A DNA stretch of 64,000 nucleotides from Anaerolineae bacterium (GTDB lineage: Bacteria; Chloroflexota; Anaerolineae; DUEN01). The notes under the pieces are model-generated. The model was not told the DNA's origin. It saw only the letters and a list, made by a program, of their open reading frames with translations, and made no database searches. This document shows, in pieces, positions 6,680 to 15,888 of this stretch. Position 1 is the first letter of the stretch. Every line of letters starts with the position of its first letter. The translations under genes and the position numbers were made by a program. The stretch is from positions 85,129-149,128 of the forward strand of contig JANXBS010000008.1 in assembly GCA_025060615.1 (NCBI GenBank). Reading direction: 5' to 3'.

Positions 6680-9124
6680 TCACCAACTCTCCTGGATCCG
6701 CACTGTAGCCAAGCGGATCTCGTTTCCTGCATCGCCTCCGGCCACGTCCCGAACCGGCAGTCGCTCGCCCGTGACTGGATCGTACAGCCCGATCACGAGT
6801 GTATACTCGCCTGTCGGCAGGTCGGCTGGCAATTCCAACCGGTGAGCGTCCGGCTGCCATCCCGTCTGCCAGCCGGTGGTGGGCGCCGGACCGAACCAAG
6901 CTGGAGTCGCATCCGCCTGCGCCACGGTCTGTCCCTCGCCGTCTCGTAGATGTACGAACACGGTATAGTCTCGTCCAATAGGCTCCACAACACGCCAGAG
7001 TAGATCGAACAGCAATGGCTCACCCACCTTCGCCTGCGGCGGCACGCGAGCACCGGCGAGCTCAATCGCCGTCCCTACGGAAAGAGCATGATCCCCCTTC
7101 CAGCGTGCCGGCCAATCCGATTCGGTTAGGAGGCGCAATCGCCGTCCCTCCCGAACGAATGGCGGAAAGACGGCCCACGTCCCCTCGAACACGCGAGCCC
7201 CATAGGAGCTAACCACGGGCAAGCGCACCCTGTTAGGCTGGGAAGACGTTCCGCTAGAGCGCCTGTACACCGCCACAGCCAAGGCCCACCGATCCGGCAG
7301 GAACCACGGCACCGTCTCCACGACGATGATCTCCCCCGGCCGCCAGCGCTCCGGTGGATACCAGAGCGTCGCCACGGGCGGGCGCTGGGACGGATCCTCA
7401 GCTACATGGCCATCAGCGGTCACGAAGAACGGCCATAGGCTGAGACCTTCAGGCAGCGGCTGAAGGGCTTCCCAATACGTCCGCGCCTGGGTCAGCCGCC
7501 GTTTGCCGTCATCGACGATGTCATAGCCGCGAAAGGTGAGCAGACCAGCGAAATCTACGAAGGTAGGATAAGTCGGTGATTGCCTCCCTCGTGCGAAGGA
7601 GAAAAACTCATCGGGAAGCTGGCTGGCACACGTCTGGGCGGGCGGCCCTAAAAGCACATAGCCATCGGCGGCATCTCGGATACAGAAACGCCGACTCGCC
7701 AGCAGTTCATCAAAGCGGCGACGTAAATCGGCCGGATGCATGTCAGTCGTGCCGTTCACCTCCAGCAACACGTAAGCTGCGTCGCCCAGTGCTGGGAACT
7801 TGTAAATGCGCTCCCGATGGCTGAGGTGTGGATATAACGCGGTGGTAACGCTAACCGGCGCATCACTGGGGATCTGACGAAAGAAACGCTCCGCCAGGCG
7901 GTGGTGCTCCGTGATCTCAGGCCAGCGAAACTCCCCCCCCAGCGGTGTCCAACCTTTCACTCGATGATATCCTACGCTCCAGAGCAATAGCCATCCTAAC
8001 ACCAGCCCCAAGGCTAACGCTGGCTGCCAACGCCGGCTAAGTCCTTGGACCGCCCGCGCTGTGCCGACGATGGCAGCGACGACGAAATAGGGGACGAGCG
8101 GCGCTGAGTAATGCAGTTCGCCCGAGTATTGGGCCGGATAGGCGCTGAGCAAGTTGGCCGCCAGGATCGGCGCGGAGAGGAGCAGCAGCTCGGGCCCTAG
8201 GAGCGCCAGCCCACCCACTGAGGCCAGCAGCCCGCCTAGGTAGCGAAGCCGCGCTGGCTCGGTGATGATCGCCCATACCAGCGCCGGCTTGGTAATCAGG
8301 CTGCGAGCGATGTCCGTCGCCGAATCACCTAGCGCGCCGTAGCGCTGAAAGTAGACTGACTGTGCCTCGCCGTAGACAGGAGCCGCATGTGCCGGGATGA
8401 TAACGAAGACGGCCACGCCAAACCAGGCGAGCGAGATACACGCCACCACCAAACCCGCCCAACGCCCGCCTGCCCGCATCATAGCCCATACTCCCAGCAG
8501 AAAGCTGAGCAGGGCCATCTCCTCCTTGACGGCAGCAACTACAAGGGAGGCGACCGTAAACCGTACCCACCTACCCTGCTCCGTATACCACAACGCCAGC
8601 AAAATAGGCAACACAGCCAACGGGGCCGCGTGAAATTCGGCCAAATTAGCCGCCTCAAGAGCCGGGAACAGGAGATAGACGAGCGCGAAGGCGATCCCCG
8701 CTGCGCTCACCCAGCGCTCAGCCACAAGAGCTCGCAGCCGTGCTCGCGCCATCTGGTAAACCGGCCACGCGCCCAGTGCAATCACAGCCGACTGCAGTAC
8801 CAGCAGCGCTCGCACGTCGTCCCATACCCAGAAGACCAACGAGACAAGCGCGAAGATCGGCTCCACGTGATCGGTTAGGCGTGTGCTGATCTGCTCACCC
8901 TTGATCTCTTGGACGAAGCGGCCATGGGCTGTGTTCCAGATAGCTAGGTCCATCTGCCCGAGATCAGCCATGTGCGTCTTCAGCGCCAGATGCGGGCGGA
9001 TGGAGAGAACGGAAAAGCCCGCGGTGTAGGCCAGGATTAAGCCCCAAAGGACGATCACCGCCCATCTCTGGCCAGACACCGGTTCAAAACCGGCACTTGG
9101 TTTCCGATCCGATCGCTCAACCAT
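6680..9124 (-). CDS. DUF2079 multi-pass membrane protein, GT-C-like, with C-terminal beta domain
   Basis: 814 residues. About ten hydrophobic helices fill the first 400 residues. The DUF2079 signature ADLGQMDLAIWNTAHGRFV lies near residue 55, followed by DHVEPIFALVS, an acidic/His loop layout like that of GT-C glycosyltransferases using lipid-linked sugars. From about residue 410 the chain is extracellular. The last roughly 120 residues form an Ig-like sandwich (VFVHLRDGEGQTVAQADA, PTGEYTLVIGLYDP) seen in many Chloroflexota surface proteins. The likely role is transfer or assembly of surface glycans; no substrate is visible. Its start overlaps the flippase stop by 8 bp, so the two are translationally coupled. 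Confidence 0.82.
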   Translation of the reverse strand: MVERSDRKPSAGFEPVSGQRWAVIVLWGLILAYTAGFSVLSIRPHLALKTHMADLGQMDLAIWNTAHGRFVQEIKGEQISTRLTDHVEPIFALVSLVFWVWDDVRALLVLQSAVIALGAWPVYQMARARLRALVAERWVSAAGIAFALVYLLFPALEAANLAEFHAAPLAVLPILLALWYTEQGRWVRFTVASLVVAAVKEEMALLSFLLGVWAMMRAGGRWAGLVVACISLAWFGVAVFVIIPAHAAPVYGEAQSVYFQRYGALGDSATDIARSLITKPALVWAIITEPARLRYLGGLLASVGGLALLGPELLLLSAPILAANLLSAYPAQYSGELHYSAPLVPYFVVAAIVGTARAVQGLSRRWQPALALGLVLGWLLLWSVGYHRVKGWTPLGGEFRWPEITEHHRLAERFFRQIPSDAPVSVTTALYPHLSHRERIYKFPALGDAAYVLLEVNGTTDMHPADLRRRFDELLASRRFCIRDAADGYVLLGPPAQTCASQLPDEFFSFARGRQSPTYPTFVDFAGLLTFRGYDIVDDGKRRLTQARTYWEALQPLPEGLSLWPFFVTADGHVAEDPSQRPPVATLWYPPERWRPGEIIVVETVPWFLPDRWALAVAVYRRSSGTSSQPNRVRLPVVSSYGARVFEGTWAVFPPFVREGRRLRLLTESDWPARWKGDHALSVGTAIELAGARVPPQAKVGEPLLFDLLWRVVEPIGRDYTVFVHLRDGEGQTVAQADATPAWFGPAPTTGWQTGWQPDAHRLELPADLPTGEYTLVIGLYDPVTGERLPVRDVAGGDAGNEIRLATVRIQESW

Positions 9125-10145
9125 CCGGTGCCGCCTCGACCACTGCCGACGCGCCCACGAGCTCTCGCCGCGAGCGCGTGGAGCGTCGCCTGTGCCATAG
9201 TAGCAAAGCCATGCCCGCGCCCATGACCTCGCCCATGGTCAACCAGATCCGGCCCACCAGCGAGGCGACTACAGGGATCGGCGCGGTGAGAAAACCGCTG
9301 AGCAGCCACATCATCGCCCCCTCGCGCACCCCCAGCCCGCTAGGTGTCAGCAGGCTAATGTAGCCGATGAAGTACGCAAGGACGAATGCCATCGCCAGGT
9401 GCGGCGTCAGCACCCAGGACAAGGGCGTCAGCGCTCGCACTACCGCGGCGAATCCCAGCCCGGCCAAAGCCCAGGACGCCCAATAGCCCGGAAGCATCTG
9501 TATGATCTGCCGGGTGGTCAGGGTCACGCGCAGCGGTGGACGGCGCAGGAGACGTAGGACCAGGTTGAGCCCTCGCTCCATCCATCGCGGCCGTATCGCC
9601 ACCAACAGCGCCCCGACCATCACCGCCAAAGGGATCGTCAGCCGTAACATCTCAATATGGCCAGCCCATGCGAAGTAAACCGCTGCCAGCGTCACCACGG
9701 ATGTAGCCGAGAGCGCCTGGTGCACAACCACGCTGGTTAACGTTGCCTCAGCCGGCACGTCCTCTTCCCCAGCTAGGGCGGCCATGCCAACGAATTGCCA
9801 AACGTTGCCGGGGATATATCGCACCAAGTTGGACAGGAACCAGATCATCCCCGCCTGCCGGTACGTCAGCCGGCCTCCCAGGTTGCACAGGCAGGTACGC
9901 CACAACGCGATCTCCAACGCCCAGCTCAATGCCAGCGGCGGAAATCCCAACAGAAACCAGCCGGGCGACAAACGCCATGAATAAGCTTGTAGCGCCGACC
10001 ACTGCCCGTGCAACAACGCAGCGATAAACCCCATCCCCAGCAGCAACGCCAGCGCTGAGACAAGGTTACGCCAACGGAATCCACGACGATCACTTTCGCC
10101 CCTTGCCCTTCTTCTGCCGTTCGTTGCCCATGGTCTATCGTCCAT
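9117..10145 (-). CDS. Flippase-like/lysylphosphatidylglycerol synthase TM-region protein (UPF0104 family)
   Basis: 342 residues with about eight transmembrane helices. Family hallmarks are NLVRYIPGNVWQFVGM and LLTPSGLGVREGAMMWLLSG. This family covers the membrane half of MprF and many stand-alone proteins found beside glycosyltransferases, where a lipid-flipping role is suspected. It overlaps the GT4 gene at its start (10 bp) and the DUF2079 gene at its end (8 bp), so it is firmly embedded in the glycan operon. No soluble lysyltransferase domain is present. Basic termini (GRRRARGESDRRGFR and HRRRSTRSRREL) fit the positive-inside rule. Confidence 0.87.
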   Translation of the reverse strand: MDDRPWATNGRRRARGESDRRGFRWRNLVSALALLLGMGFIAALLHGQWSALQAYSWRLSPGWFLLGFPPLALSWALEIALWRTCLCNLGGRLTYRQAGMIWFLSNLVRYIPGNVWQFVGMAALAGEEDVPAEATLTSVVVHQALSATSVVTLAAVYFAWAGHIEMLRLTIPLAVMVGALLVAIRPRWMERGLNLVLRLLRRPPLRVTLTTRQIIQMLPGYWASWALAGLGFAAVVRALTPLSWVLTPHLAMAFVLAYFIGYISLLTPSGLGVREGAMMWLLSGFLTAPIPVVASLVGRIWLTMGEVMGAGMALLLWHRRRSTRSRRELVGASAVVEAAPDG

Positions 10146-11382
10146 GATCAGGCACCTGCCATCGCCTATCCAGCGAAGTCAATCGGGCAAAGTGTGCCAG
10201 GTATCGGCGCGCTAGATGCGGCCATCCTAGTTCGTTCTCGATGCGCGCTCGTCCTGCCGCTCCCATGCGCATCCGCATATCTGGATCATCCACCAGTCGG
10301 GTCAGAGCCTGTGCCAGCGCGTCCACATCCCCCTCCGGTACGAGCAGGCCCGTCACCCCATCCACGATAGCTAGCGGGTTGCCAGCCACATTCGATCCCA
10401 CTACCGGGCGCGCGCAGCTCATGGCGTCGAGGACGCAGACGTTCAACCCGTCGGCCGGCCTACTTACCGACGGCATGACTAACACATCGGCCAGGTTGTA
10501 ATAGACGGCAAGCTCGTCCTTGGGCACCGTTCCCACCCAACGCACGCGCTCGACGATGCCCAGCTGCTCCGCTAGCCGTTGCCAGTTCGCCATTTCATCG
10601 CCCTGACCCACCATTACAGCGACCACCGGACGATCACACAATGGCGGCCGCGCCATCGCCCGCAACAGCACGTCAAATCCCTTCTTGGGCACCATACGCC
10701 CCACGGCCAACAATACCACCGCCTGACCAGGAATGTCCAGACGGGCACGCAGCTCGGCTACGCCGGCCAGGCTTGGGCGTAGCACCTCGGGATCGGTGCC
10801 GTAGAGGATCAGGTCAAACTTGCCTGGATCGGCGCCTAGCGCAATCGCAGCGTCGCGCAGTTCGACACTATTGGCCGTGAGCAAAGCCGCCTGCCGGAAG
10901 GCAAGGCGGGCCATCGCCCGAAACCAAGGATTCTGCCCCGCCACCCGCGCGTCAGAGCCAGGAATTGAAACCACTAGCGGGATACCCAGCCAGCGACCCA
11001 CCATTGCGCCGATGAAACCGTTGGGCAACACCCAATGCGCGTGCAACACGTCCGGCCGTTCGCGGCGAGCCCAACACGACACGACGGCGATGCCCGCTGC
11101 GAATAGCGCTGGGCTAAGCAGATAAGCTTCCAACCGCAGCGCTAGGTCAGAGCGCATGGTGCGCATGTACCCCAGGCGGTGCAGCCGATCCGGCCAGACA
11201 TAGCGATACAAGTGCAGTCGCACCGGACCATCCAGTGGCCGCTGGTAGGCCGGATCGTAGGGGGCTAGGACAGTCACCTGATGGCCTTGCCTCGCCCACT
11301 CTTGGCACAGCGCCTCGACGAATATGCCGCTAAAATCACCCGGAAACCGGGGGTAATTGTGGGTCAAAACGCCAATGTGCAT
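10135..11382 (-). CDS. Family 4 glycosyltransferase
   Basis: About 415 residues from ATG at 11382; an in-frame TTG at 11400 would add six residues and neither start has a clear ribosome-binding site. It is a GT-B fold protein. The N-terminus reads IGVLTHNYPRFPGDFSG with a glycine-rich acceptor loop, DVLHAHWVLPNG and SIPGSDA. The C-terminal donor domain has LLAVGRMVPKKGFD, VWVGTVPKDELAVYYNLADVL in spread form, and the EX7E-like region before GLLVPEGDVDALAQAL. It probably adds a hexose to a lipid-linked or surface glycan; donor and acceptor are unknown. It lies between the GT2 gene (24 bp gap) and the flippase (overlap). Confidence 0.88.
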   Translation of the reverse strand: MHIGVLTHNYPRFPGDFSGIFVEALCQEWARQGHQVTVLAPYDPAYQRPLDGPVRLHLYRYVWPDRLHRLGYMRTMRSDLALRLEAYLLSPALFAAGIAVVSCWARRERPDVLHAHWVLPNGFIGAMVGRWLGIPLVVSIPGSDARVAGQNPWFRAMARLAFRQAALLTANSVELRDAAIALGADPGKFDLILYGTDPEVLRPSLAGVAELRARLDIPGQAVVLLAVGRMVPKKGFDVLLRAMARPPLCDRPVVAVMVGQGDEMANWQRLAEQLGIVERVRWVGTVPKDELAVYYNLADVLVMPSVSRPADGLNVCVLDAMSCARPVVGSNVAGNPLAIVDGVTGLLVPEGDVDALAQALTRLVDDPDMRMRMGAAGRARIENELGWPHLARRYLAHFARLTSLDRRWQVPDHGR

Positions 11383-11406
11383 TGGGCAAAGAGCAGACAA
11401 AGGATG

Positions 11407-12390
11407 CTATCTCTTTTGTTCGAGCCGATCTGACTGCAAGAGCGCCTCTTCCAGGCTAGCGATGTGCTCCTCCTGATTGACGATCAGCTCGGCCACGAAG
11501 CCAATCAGAATCAGCAAGAGGCCGGAGATGGCTAGGCCGCCGGCCAGCCAGAAGATGGGGCGCTTTTGGGTCTCAAACGCAAGCCACAAGTAAGCTAGGT
11601 AGAGGTAGATTAGCCCACTGGCGACCAGCGCGCCAAGCCCCAAGCCACCGAAGAAACGCATGGGCGCCCGCGAGAAGGTGAGCAAGAACCAGACCACTAG
11701 CACGTCGAGCAGCGAAATAGGGATCCGCCCGATGCCGAACTTGGACCGCCCGGCTGGCCGTGGACGATAAGGGGTCTGCACCTCGCCCACGCGAAATCCC
11801 TGGTGAGCTGCGATCATTAAGAGAAACCGATGCCAGTCAGACCTCAACGGCGGTAACGCCTCGATCACCTCCCGCCGAAACGCTTTGATCCAGTTCATAT
11901 CGTGGGCCTGCACGCCGAACAACCAGCGGCATGTCCAGTTGTAGATAGCCGAGGCTATCACCTTTCCATCGCGCCGGCCCTGACGCCAGCCGGCGACCAC
12001 ATCGTACCCCTCGTCGAGTTTGCCAAGCAGGAGAGGGATATCAGTCTCCGGATCGGATTCCAAATCGGCGGGCAGGAAGATGATCACCTCCCCCTGTGCG
12101 GCTCGGAAGCCGGCACGTAAGGCTGCCGTCAGCCCCAAGCCCCGCCGGTGCGAGATCACGCGTAGAAACGGGTGGTTACTTTGTAATGCCCTTAACTTCT
12201 CGCCGGTGCCATCCGTTGAGCCGTCGTCCACCACAATAAGCTCGCCGGTGATGCCCAAATGCCGCAGGGTTCGCTCCGTCTTCTCGACCACCTGGTCAAT
12301 AGTAAGCGCCTCGTTGCGGGCGGGGATCAACACGGTCACTTGTGGCCGATCCGGCGAGCTCTTCCCTACTAGAGAGACATCCCGCCACAT
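11407..12390 (-). CDS. Family 2 glycosyltransferase with two C-terminal TM helices (DPM1/GtrB-like)
   Basis: 327 residues. The GT-A core has [31 protein letters not shown], and LPADLESDP standing for the DxD metal site. Further along are [13 protein letters not shown] and [15 protein letters not shown], the usual polyprenyl-phosphate mannosyl/glucosyltransferase acceptor features. Two hydrophobic segments near residues 240-300 anchor it, and a short charged tail follows. The expected reaction is transfer of a sugar from a nucleotide donor to polyprenyl phosphate, which would feed the GT-C-type proteins in this region. It is the first intact gene of the minus-strand glycan operon. Confidence 0.9.
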   Translation of the reverse strand: MWRDVSLVGKSSPDRPQVTVLIPARNEALTIDQVVEKTERTLRHLGITGELIVVDDGSTDGTGEKLRALQSNHPFLRVISHRRGLGLTAALRAGFRAAQGEVIIFLPADLESDPETDIPLLLGKLDEGYDVVAGWRQGRRDGKVIASAIYNWTCRWLFGVQAHDMNWIKAFRREVIEALPPLRSDWHRFLLMIAAHQGFRVGEVQTPYRPRPAGRSKFGIGRIPISLLDVLVVWFLLTFSRAPMRFFGGLGLGALVASGLIYLYLAYLWLAFETQKRPIFWLAGGLAISGLLLILIGFVAELIVNQEEHIASLEEALLQSDRLEQKR

Positions 12391-12432
12391 ATCTCCTTCC
12401 CCGGAACAGAAATCCGTACGATTCCCAGCCGA

Positions 12433-13236
12433 TACTTGTTAGGGCCATTATATCTCAATAGGTTGTTGTAGACATACGCATACCGGTTCAGCGCCTGCGG
12501 ATTCCCCGGCTCCGGCACAAGGGGCTGGGCATCGTCTTCTCATCAAAGTTCTTCCCCTCGGCCAGCGTGGACAGGTGAAGTACCTCAGTCACCGGCGCGT
12601 GTACGGCATCTCTCAGCACCCGCTCCCCTCATCCAGCAGGAACTGCTGGCCAAGGGTCGGATCCCCCTTCGAGGCCCGCACGGTGAAGACCAACGGACGG
12701 TTAAAGGCGCGCAGCTTCAAGGCGGCGCCGGGTTCCAGCCACCTCATCGCCCAGGTGAAGGCCCGCCGGGCCGGGTCGCAGCGCCAGAGGGAAGGCGCAC
12801 CCGGTGGGGTTACCTCCGAGCCGGTCGGGAGGGTGGCCAGGGACAGGACCTCCTCCAAGACCTGTGCACCTTAATGTTCCAGCCGCCAGCGCAGCGTCAC
12901 CGTCTCACCAGGAGGCACTGCCTGCGGCTGCGCAGTGACTTCTAGATGCAAGCAGGACAGATAGAGGTCGCCAAATAAGGGGGCTGCGGCTCGGGCAGCG
13001 GAGGGGGGAGGGGCATCCCCTCGGGGGTGGACAGTGGAGAGAGGAAGAGATCCGGCCCCCTGGCAGATGCCATCGCCGGCCCAGGACTCTGGATCAACGG
13101 CAAATAGACGGCAGGAAGAGGCATCACCCCAAGCAAAGGCGGCTGCCGTGCATCGTCCAACGGTAGAAACAACCCCATCGCCGTGAACAAATAGGGCGAG
13201 ATACATCAACACCGGCAAGGCATAGGCGACCTGCAT
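12433..13236 (-). pseudogene. Decayed RHS-repeat-type surface protein
   Basis: The reverse strand carries three scraps of one kind of protein. (1) 12871-13236 ends in PPGETVTLRWRLEH followed by an in-frame TAA. The same frame continues as GAQVLEEVLSLATLPTGS and WAMRWLEPGAALKLRAF to a stop at 12613, so a single nonsense codon splits a CARDB-like domain. (2) In a different frame, 12942-13190 reads PLPAVYLPLIQS, a phrase common in Chloroflexota secreted proteins, which suggests a frameshift. (3) 12433-12518 reads VPEPGNPQALNRYAYVYNN then LLRYNGP, the hallmark of the RHS-repeat-associated core. No single frame spans them and most of the RHS repeats are gone. The RHS identity rests on scrap 3. Confidence 0.6.
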
Positions 13237-13313
13237 ATCAGTTCAGAACAAGCCGGCTGAGGTGCTTGATGTGATGAATAGTTTCTGTGGCCTTCGTCAA
13301 GGGGTCCCATCCA

Positions 13314-14444
13314 CTACCCTTGCACTCTCGTAAAGACTTGGGCTGAGCCCACCATTCCTCGGATAGCCATGACCACCTCTTGTTGCTGCTGTTCGGTCAG
13401 CTCCGGATACATCGGCAGCGAGAGGACCTCCTGGCTATACTGCTCGCTAATAGGGAACGTCCCCTTGGCATATCCTAGGCTCCTATAGGCCGGCTGCAAA
13501 TGCAGCGGAACCGGGTAATGAATGCCTACGCCGATGCCACGCGCCTGCAGCGCCTGTGCCACTTCATCGCGGCGCGGTATGCGCACCACATAGCAATGGT
13601 AGACATGCTCTACGTAGGGCAACGCCGTGGGAACGACAACCACCGTGCCGGCTAGCAGCTCTGCGTAGCGACAGGCTCGCTCGCGGCGGGCGGCATTCCA
13701 GGCATCCAAGTGTGGCAGCTTAGCCCTCAGGATCGCCGCTTGTAGCGCGTCCAAGCGAAGTCCCCACCCTAGCTCATTGTGAAGATACTTGCTGGAACGG
13801 CCGTGGTCGCGCAGCGAGCGGACGCGAGCCGCTAAATCGGCGTCGTTAGTCACCACAGCCCCTGCATCGCCATAAGCCCCCAAGTTCTTGCTGGGATAAA
13901 AGCTGAAGCAGGCGATATCGCTCAGACTGCCGACGCGCCGCCCCTTATAGCGTGCGCCATGGGCCTGCGCTGCGTCTTCGATCACCCATAGGCGATGTGC
14001 CCGAGCGATGGCTCGGATCTCATCCATCTCGGCCGGCTGGCCATAGAGATGCACCGGGATGATCGCCCGCGTGCGCGACGTGATGGCAGCCTCGATCCGT
14101 TCCGGGCTTAAGTTGTACGTGATCGGGTCAATGTCCACAAATACTGGCCGTGCCCCTGCCTGAGAGATGGCCTCCGCTGTGGACATGAACGTGAAGGGAG
14201 TAGTAATGACCTCATCCCCTGGGCCGATGCCGCAGGCTTTCAGCGCTAGGAAAAGGGCAGCAGTCCCTGAGTCTACCCCCACTGCGTAGTTTGCCTCGCA
14301 GTAGGATGCGAATGCCTCCTCAAAGGCATTCACTTCCGGCCCTAGGATGAACGCGGTGGACTCGACAACGCGACGAATTGCCGCGTCGATCTCGTCCTGG
14401 ATGGATCGGTACTGAGCTTTCAGGTCAACAAGCGGGATTGCCAT
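13314..14444 (-). CDS. DegT/DnrJ/EryC1/StrS sugar aminotransferase (WbpE/FdtB-like)
   Basis: 376 residues. Family features are IPLVDLKAQYRSIQDEID at the N-terminus (the WbpE/FdtB/ArnB-type start), VDSGTAALFLAL, IEDAAQAHGARY with Asp157, and SFYPSKNLGAYGDAG with PLP-lysine Lys186. HYPVPLHLQPAY near the C-terminus is typical of 3-aminotransferases acting on nucleotide sugars. With the Gfo/Idh/MocA oxidoreductase (20680-21747) and the hexapeptide acyltransferase (19144-19794) it forms the trio expected for oxidise-aminate-acetylate steps at C3 of a nucleotide sugar, as in WbpB-WbpE-WbpD. The three are separated here by two ATPase genes. The next gene upstream, an AAA ATPase, ends 6 bp before its start. 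The exact substrate is inferred. Confidence 0.9.
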   Translation of the reverse strand: MAIPLVDLKAQYRSIQDEIDAAIRRVVESTAFILGPEVNAFEEAFASYCEANYAVGVDSGTAALFLALKACGIGPGDEVITTPFTFMSTAEAISQAGARPVFVDIDPITYNLSPERIEAAITSRTRAIIPVHLYGQPAEMDEIRAIARAHRLWVIEDAAQAHGARYKGRRVGSLSDIACFSFYPSKNLGAYGDAGAVVTNDADLAARVRSLRDHGRSSKYLHNELGWGLRLDALQAAILRAKLPHLDAWNAARRERACRYAELLAGTVVVVPTALPYVEHVYHCYVVRIPRRDEVAQALQARGIGVGIHYPVPLHLQPAYRSLGYAKGTFPISEQYSQEVLSLPMYPELTEQQQQEVVMAIRGMVGSAQVFTRVQG

Positions 14445-14450
14445 AAACGG

Positions 14451-15812
14451 CTACTCTTCGAGAGGAGTATGCGGAGACGAAGCATCCCCTGTCCCTGTGG
14501 TCGTACCCGTATTTTGGCGATCGAGCGTTTCCGCCTCCAACAGCGGCTCGATCTCCCAGCGTAGCCGCTCGATCTCGCGGCGCGTGATGTTGATCTCGTT
14601 AATCAGATCCAGCGGAACGCGCAGTCCGAACTGGCTCCTTTGTCGTTCGAGCTCGCGTAGATTGTCCTGTTGGATACGCAACTGCTCCTGTAGATAAGCC
14701 AGCTCCTGTCGGCGGCCGCGTAACACCAGCTCCTTCGTGCTACGGTCTGTGATCTTGCTTTGAGTTTCGGTGACCAGCTCAGCGTAGTGTTCTCGCAGCC
14801 AATTGCCCAAAAACTGATTGCCGACGGCCAGTTGCCCGTAAACCTGGCGCAGATATCCCAGCCTGACTAGGCCATAGACGAAGGCTTTCACCGTGGCTGG
14901 CGGCTGATCCACAAGGGCAGAGAGATCGGCCTCGTGCACAAGGCCGCGCTCCGATACCGCCAAAAGGATGCGGCGTTCCGTCGGCGCAAGATAGCGGAAG
15001 TCAATCATGCAAAAGCTGGCCAGCATATCATCCACCGCGAGGTCTGCCTCGGTGGGCATACGGAGCGAATTATCCTCCTGCCACAGGCGCTGACATAGCA
15101 CCTGCATCAAGTACGGGTGACGATTGGTGTGCTCGCATATGGCTTCCACCACCTCGTCGCTGGCCGAGACGGGCAGATCGCTCTGGGTTTGGCGGATCAA
15201 AGCCTGTGATGACTGCCAGTCTAATTCCCACAAGTTACGCAGCCCAAACCCGAACAGAAACGGTGAAGTCGCCCATTCATCGGCCAGATCATTCACCTCG
15301 GTGAGCGCTTTGGTGCTGGTCATGATCACCCGCAGGCTCTGGCCAGCCTGCAGCGCCTTACGCAGCCGCTGGAGCTCTTGGGCGTCGCGCCGGCCCACGT
15401 TGATAAGCGCTTCCGCCTCGTCTATCAGCAGCAAGATCTTGCGGCCTTGGCTTTGAGCAGCCCGCTGGACGATGCGCAACAGATCACGCACCTCGGCGTA
15501 TTCCAGGCTGGATACGTCTATCCCTAGCGCGCTCAGTCGCCCGGCGGCATCCTCAAAAGCGTAATATAGCTCGCGCGCTAGGTCCGCGCCAGTCTCACAT
15601 CCCTGCATGTCCCAGAAGATCGGCACATATGGCCCTCCCTGGGCCGAGGTCAGAAACTCGATCTGGCGCAGCAGTGAGGTCTTCCCCATACGCCGGTTCC
15701 CCACGACCCACACGGCATCATCTGGGCTATTGAGCAGGTGATCAATCAGCCGATGGCGACCGTAATGGTGTCGGCCGATCACATAGTTCCCCACAATATA
15801 AGGATTATGCAC
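14451..15812 (-). CDS. Soluble AAA/STAND-like ATPase with C-terminal coiled coil
   Basis: 453 residues from GTG at 15812 (ribosome-binding region GGAG upstream). After NPYIVGNYVIG comes Walker A, GNRRMGKTSLL (residues 38-48), and Walker B, KILLLIDEAEAL with Asp131-Glu132. VIMTSTKAL is a sensor-1-like strand, followed by HPYLMQVLCQRLW and a winged-helix region (FVYGLVRLGYLRQVYGQ). The final 90 residues form an acidic, Arg/Glu/Gln-rich coiled coil ending in a Thr/Gly-rich tail. The N-terminal NPYI-x-G phrase and the G-x-RR-x-GKT P-loop are shared with the ATPase half of the neighbouring propeller protein, so the two are relatives. No effector domain is recognisable. A signalling or scaffold partner role is a guess from adjacency. 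Confidence 0.82.
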   Translation of the reverse strand: MHNPYIVGNYVIGRHHYGRHRLIDHLLNSPDDAVWVVGNRRMGKTSLLRQIEFLTSAQGGPYVPIFWDMQGCETGADLARELYYAFEDAAGRLSALGIDVSSLEYAEVRDLLRIVQRAAQSQGRKILLLIDEAEALINVGRRDAQELQRLRKALQAGQSLRVIMTSTKALTEVNDLADEWATSPFLFGFGLRNLWELDWQSSQALIRQTQSDLPVSASDEVVEAICEHTNRHPYLMQVLCQRLWQEDNSLRMPTEADLAVDDMLASFCMIDFRYLAPTERRILLAVSERGLVHEADLSALVDQPPATVKAFVYGLVRLGYLRQVYGQLAVGNQFLGNWLREHYAELVTETQSKITDRSTKELVLRGRRQELAYLQEQLRIQQDNLRELERQRSQFGLRVPLDLINEINITRREIERLRWEIEPLLEAETLDRQNTGTTTGTGDASSPHTPLEE

Positions 15813-15888
15813 ACTTGTACCCTCGATCTCCTCGCTCTCGATTGCCGTCCATTTCTATCCTTCGGCCATTGCAGGGGCCTGTCGGATG

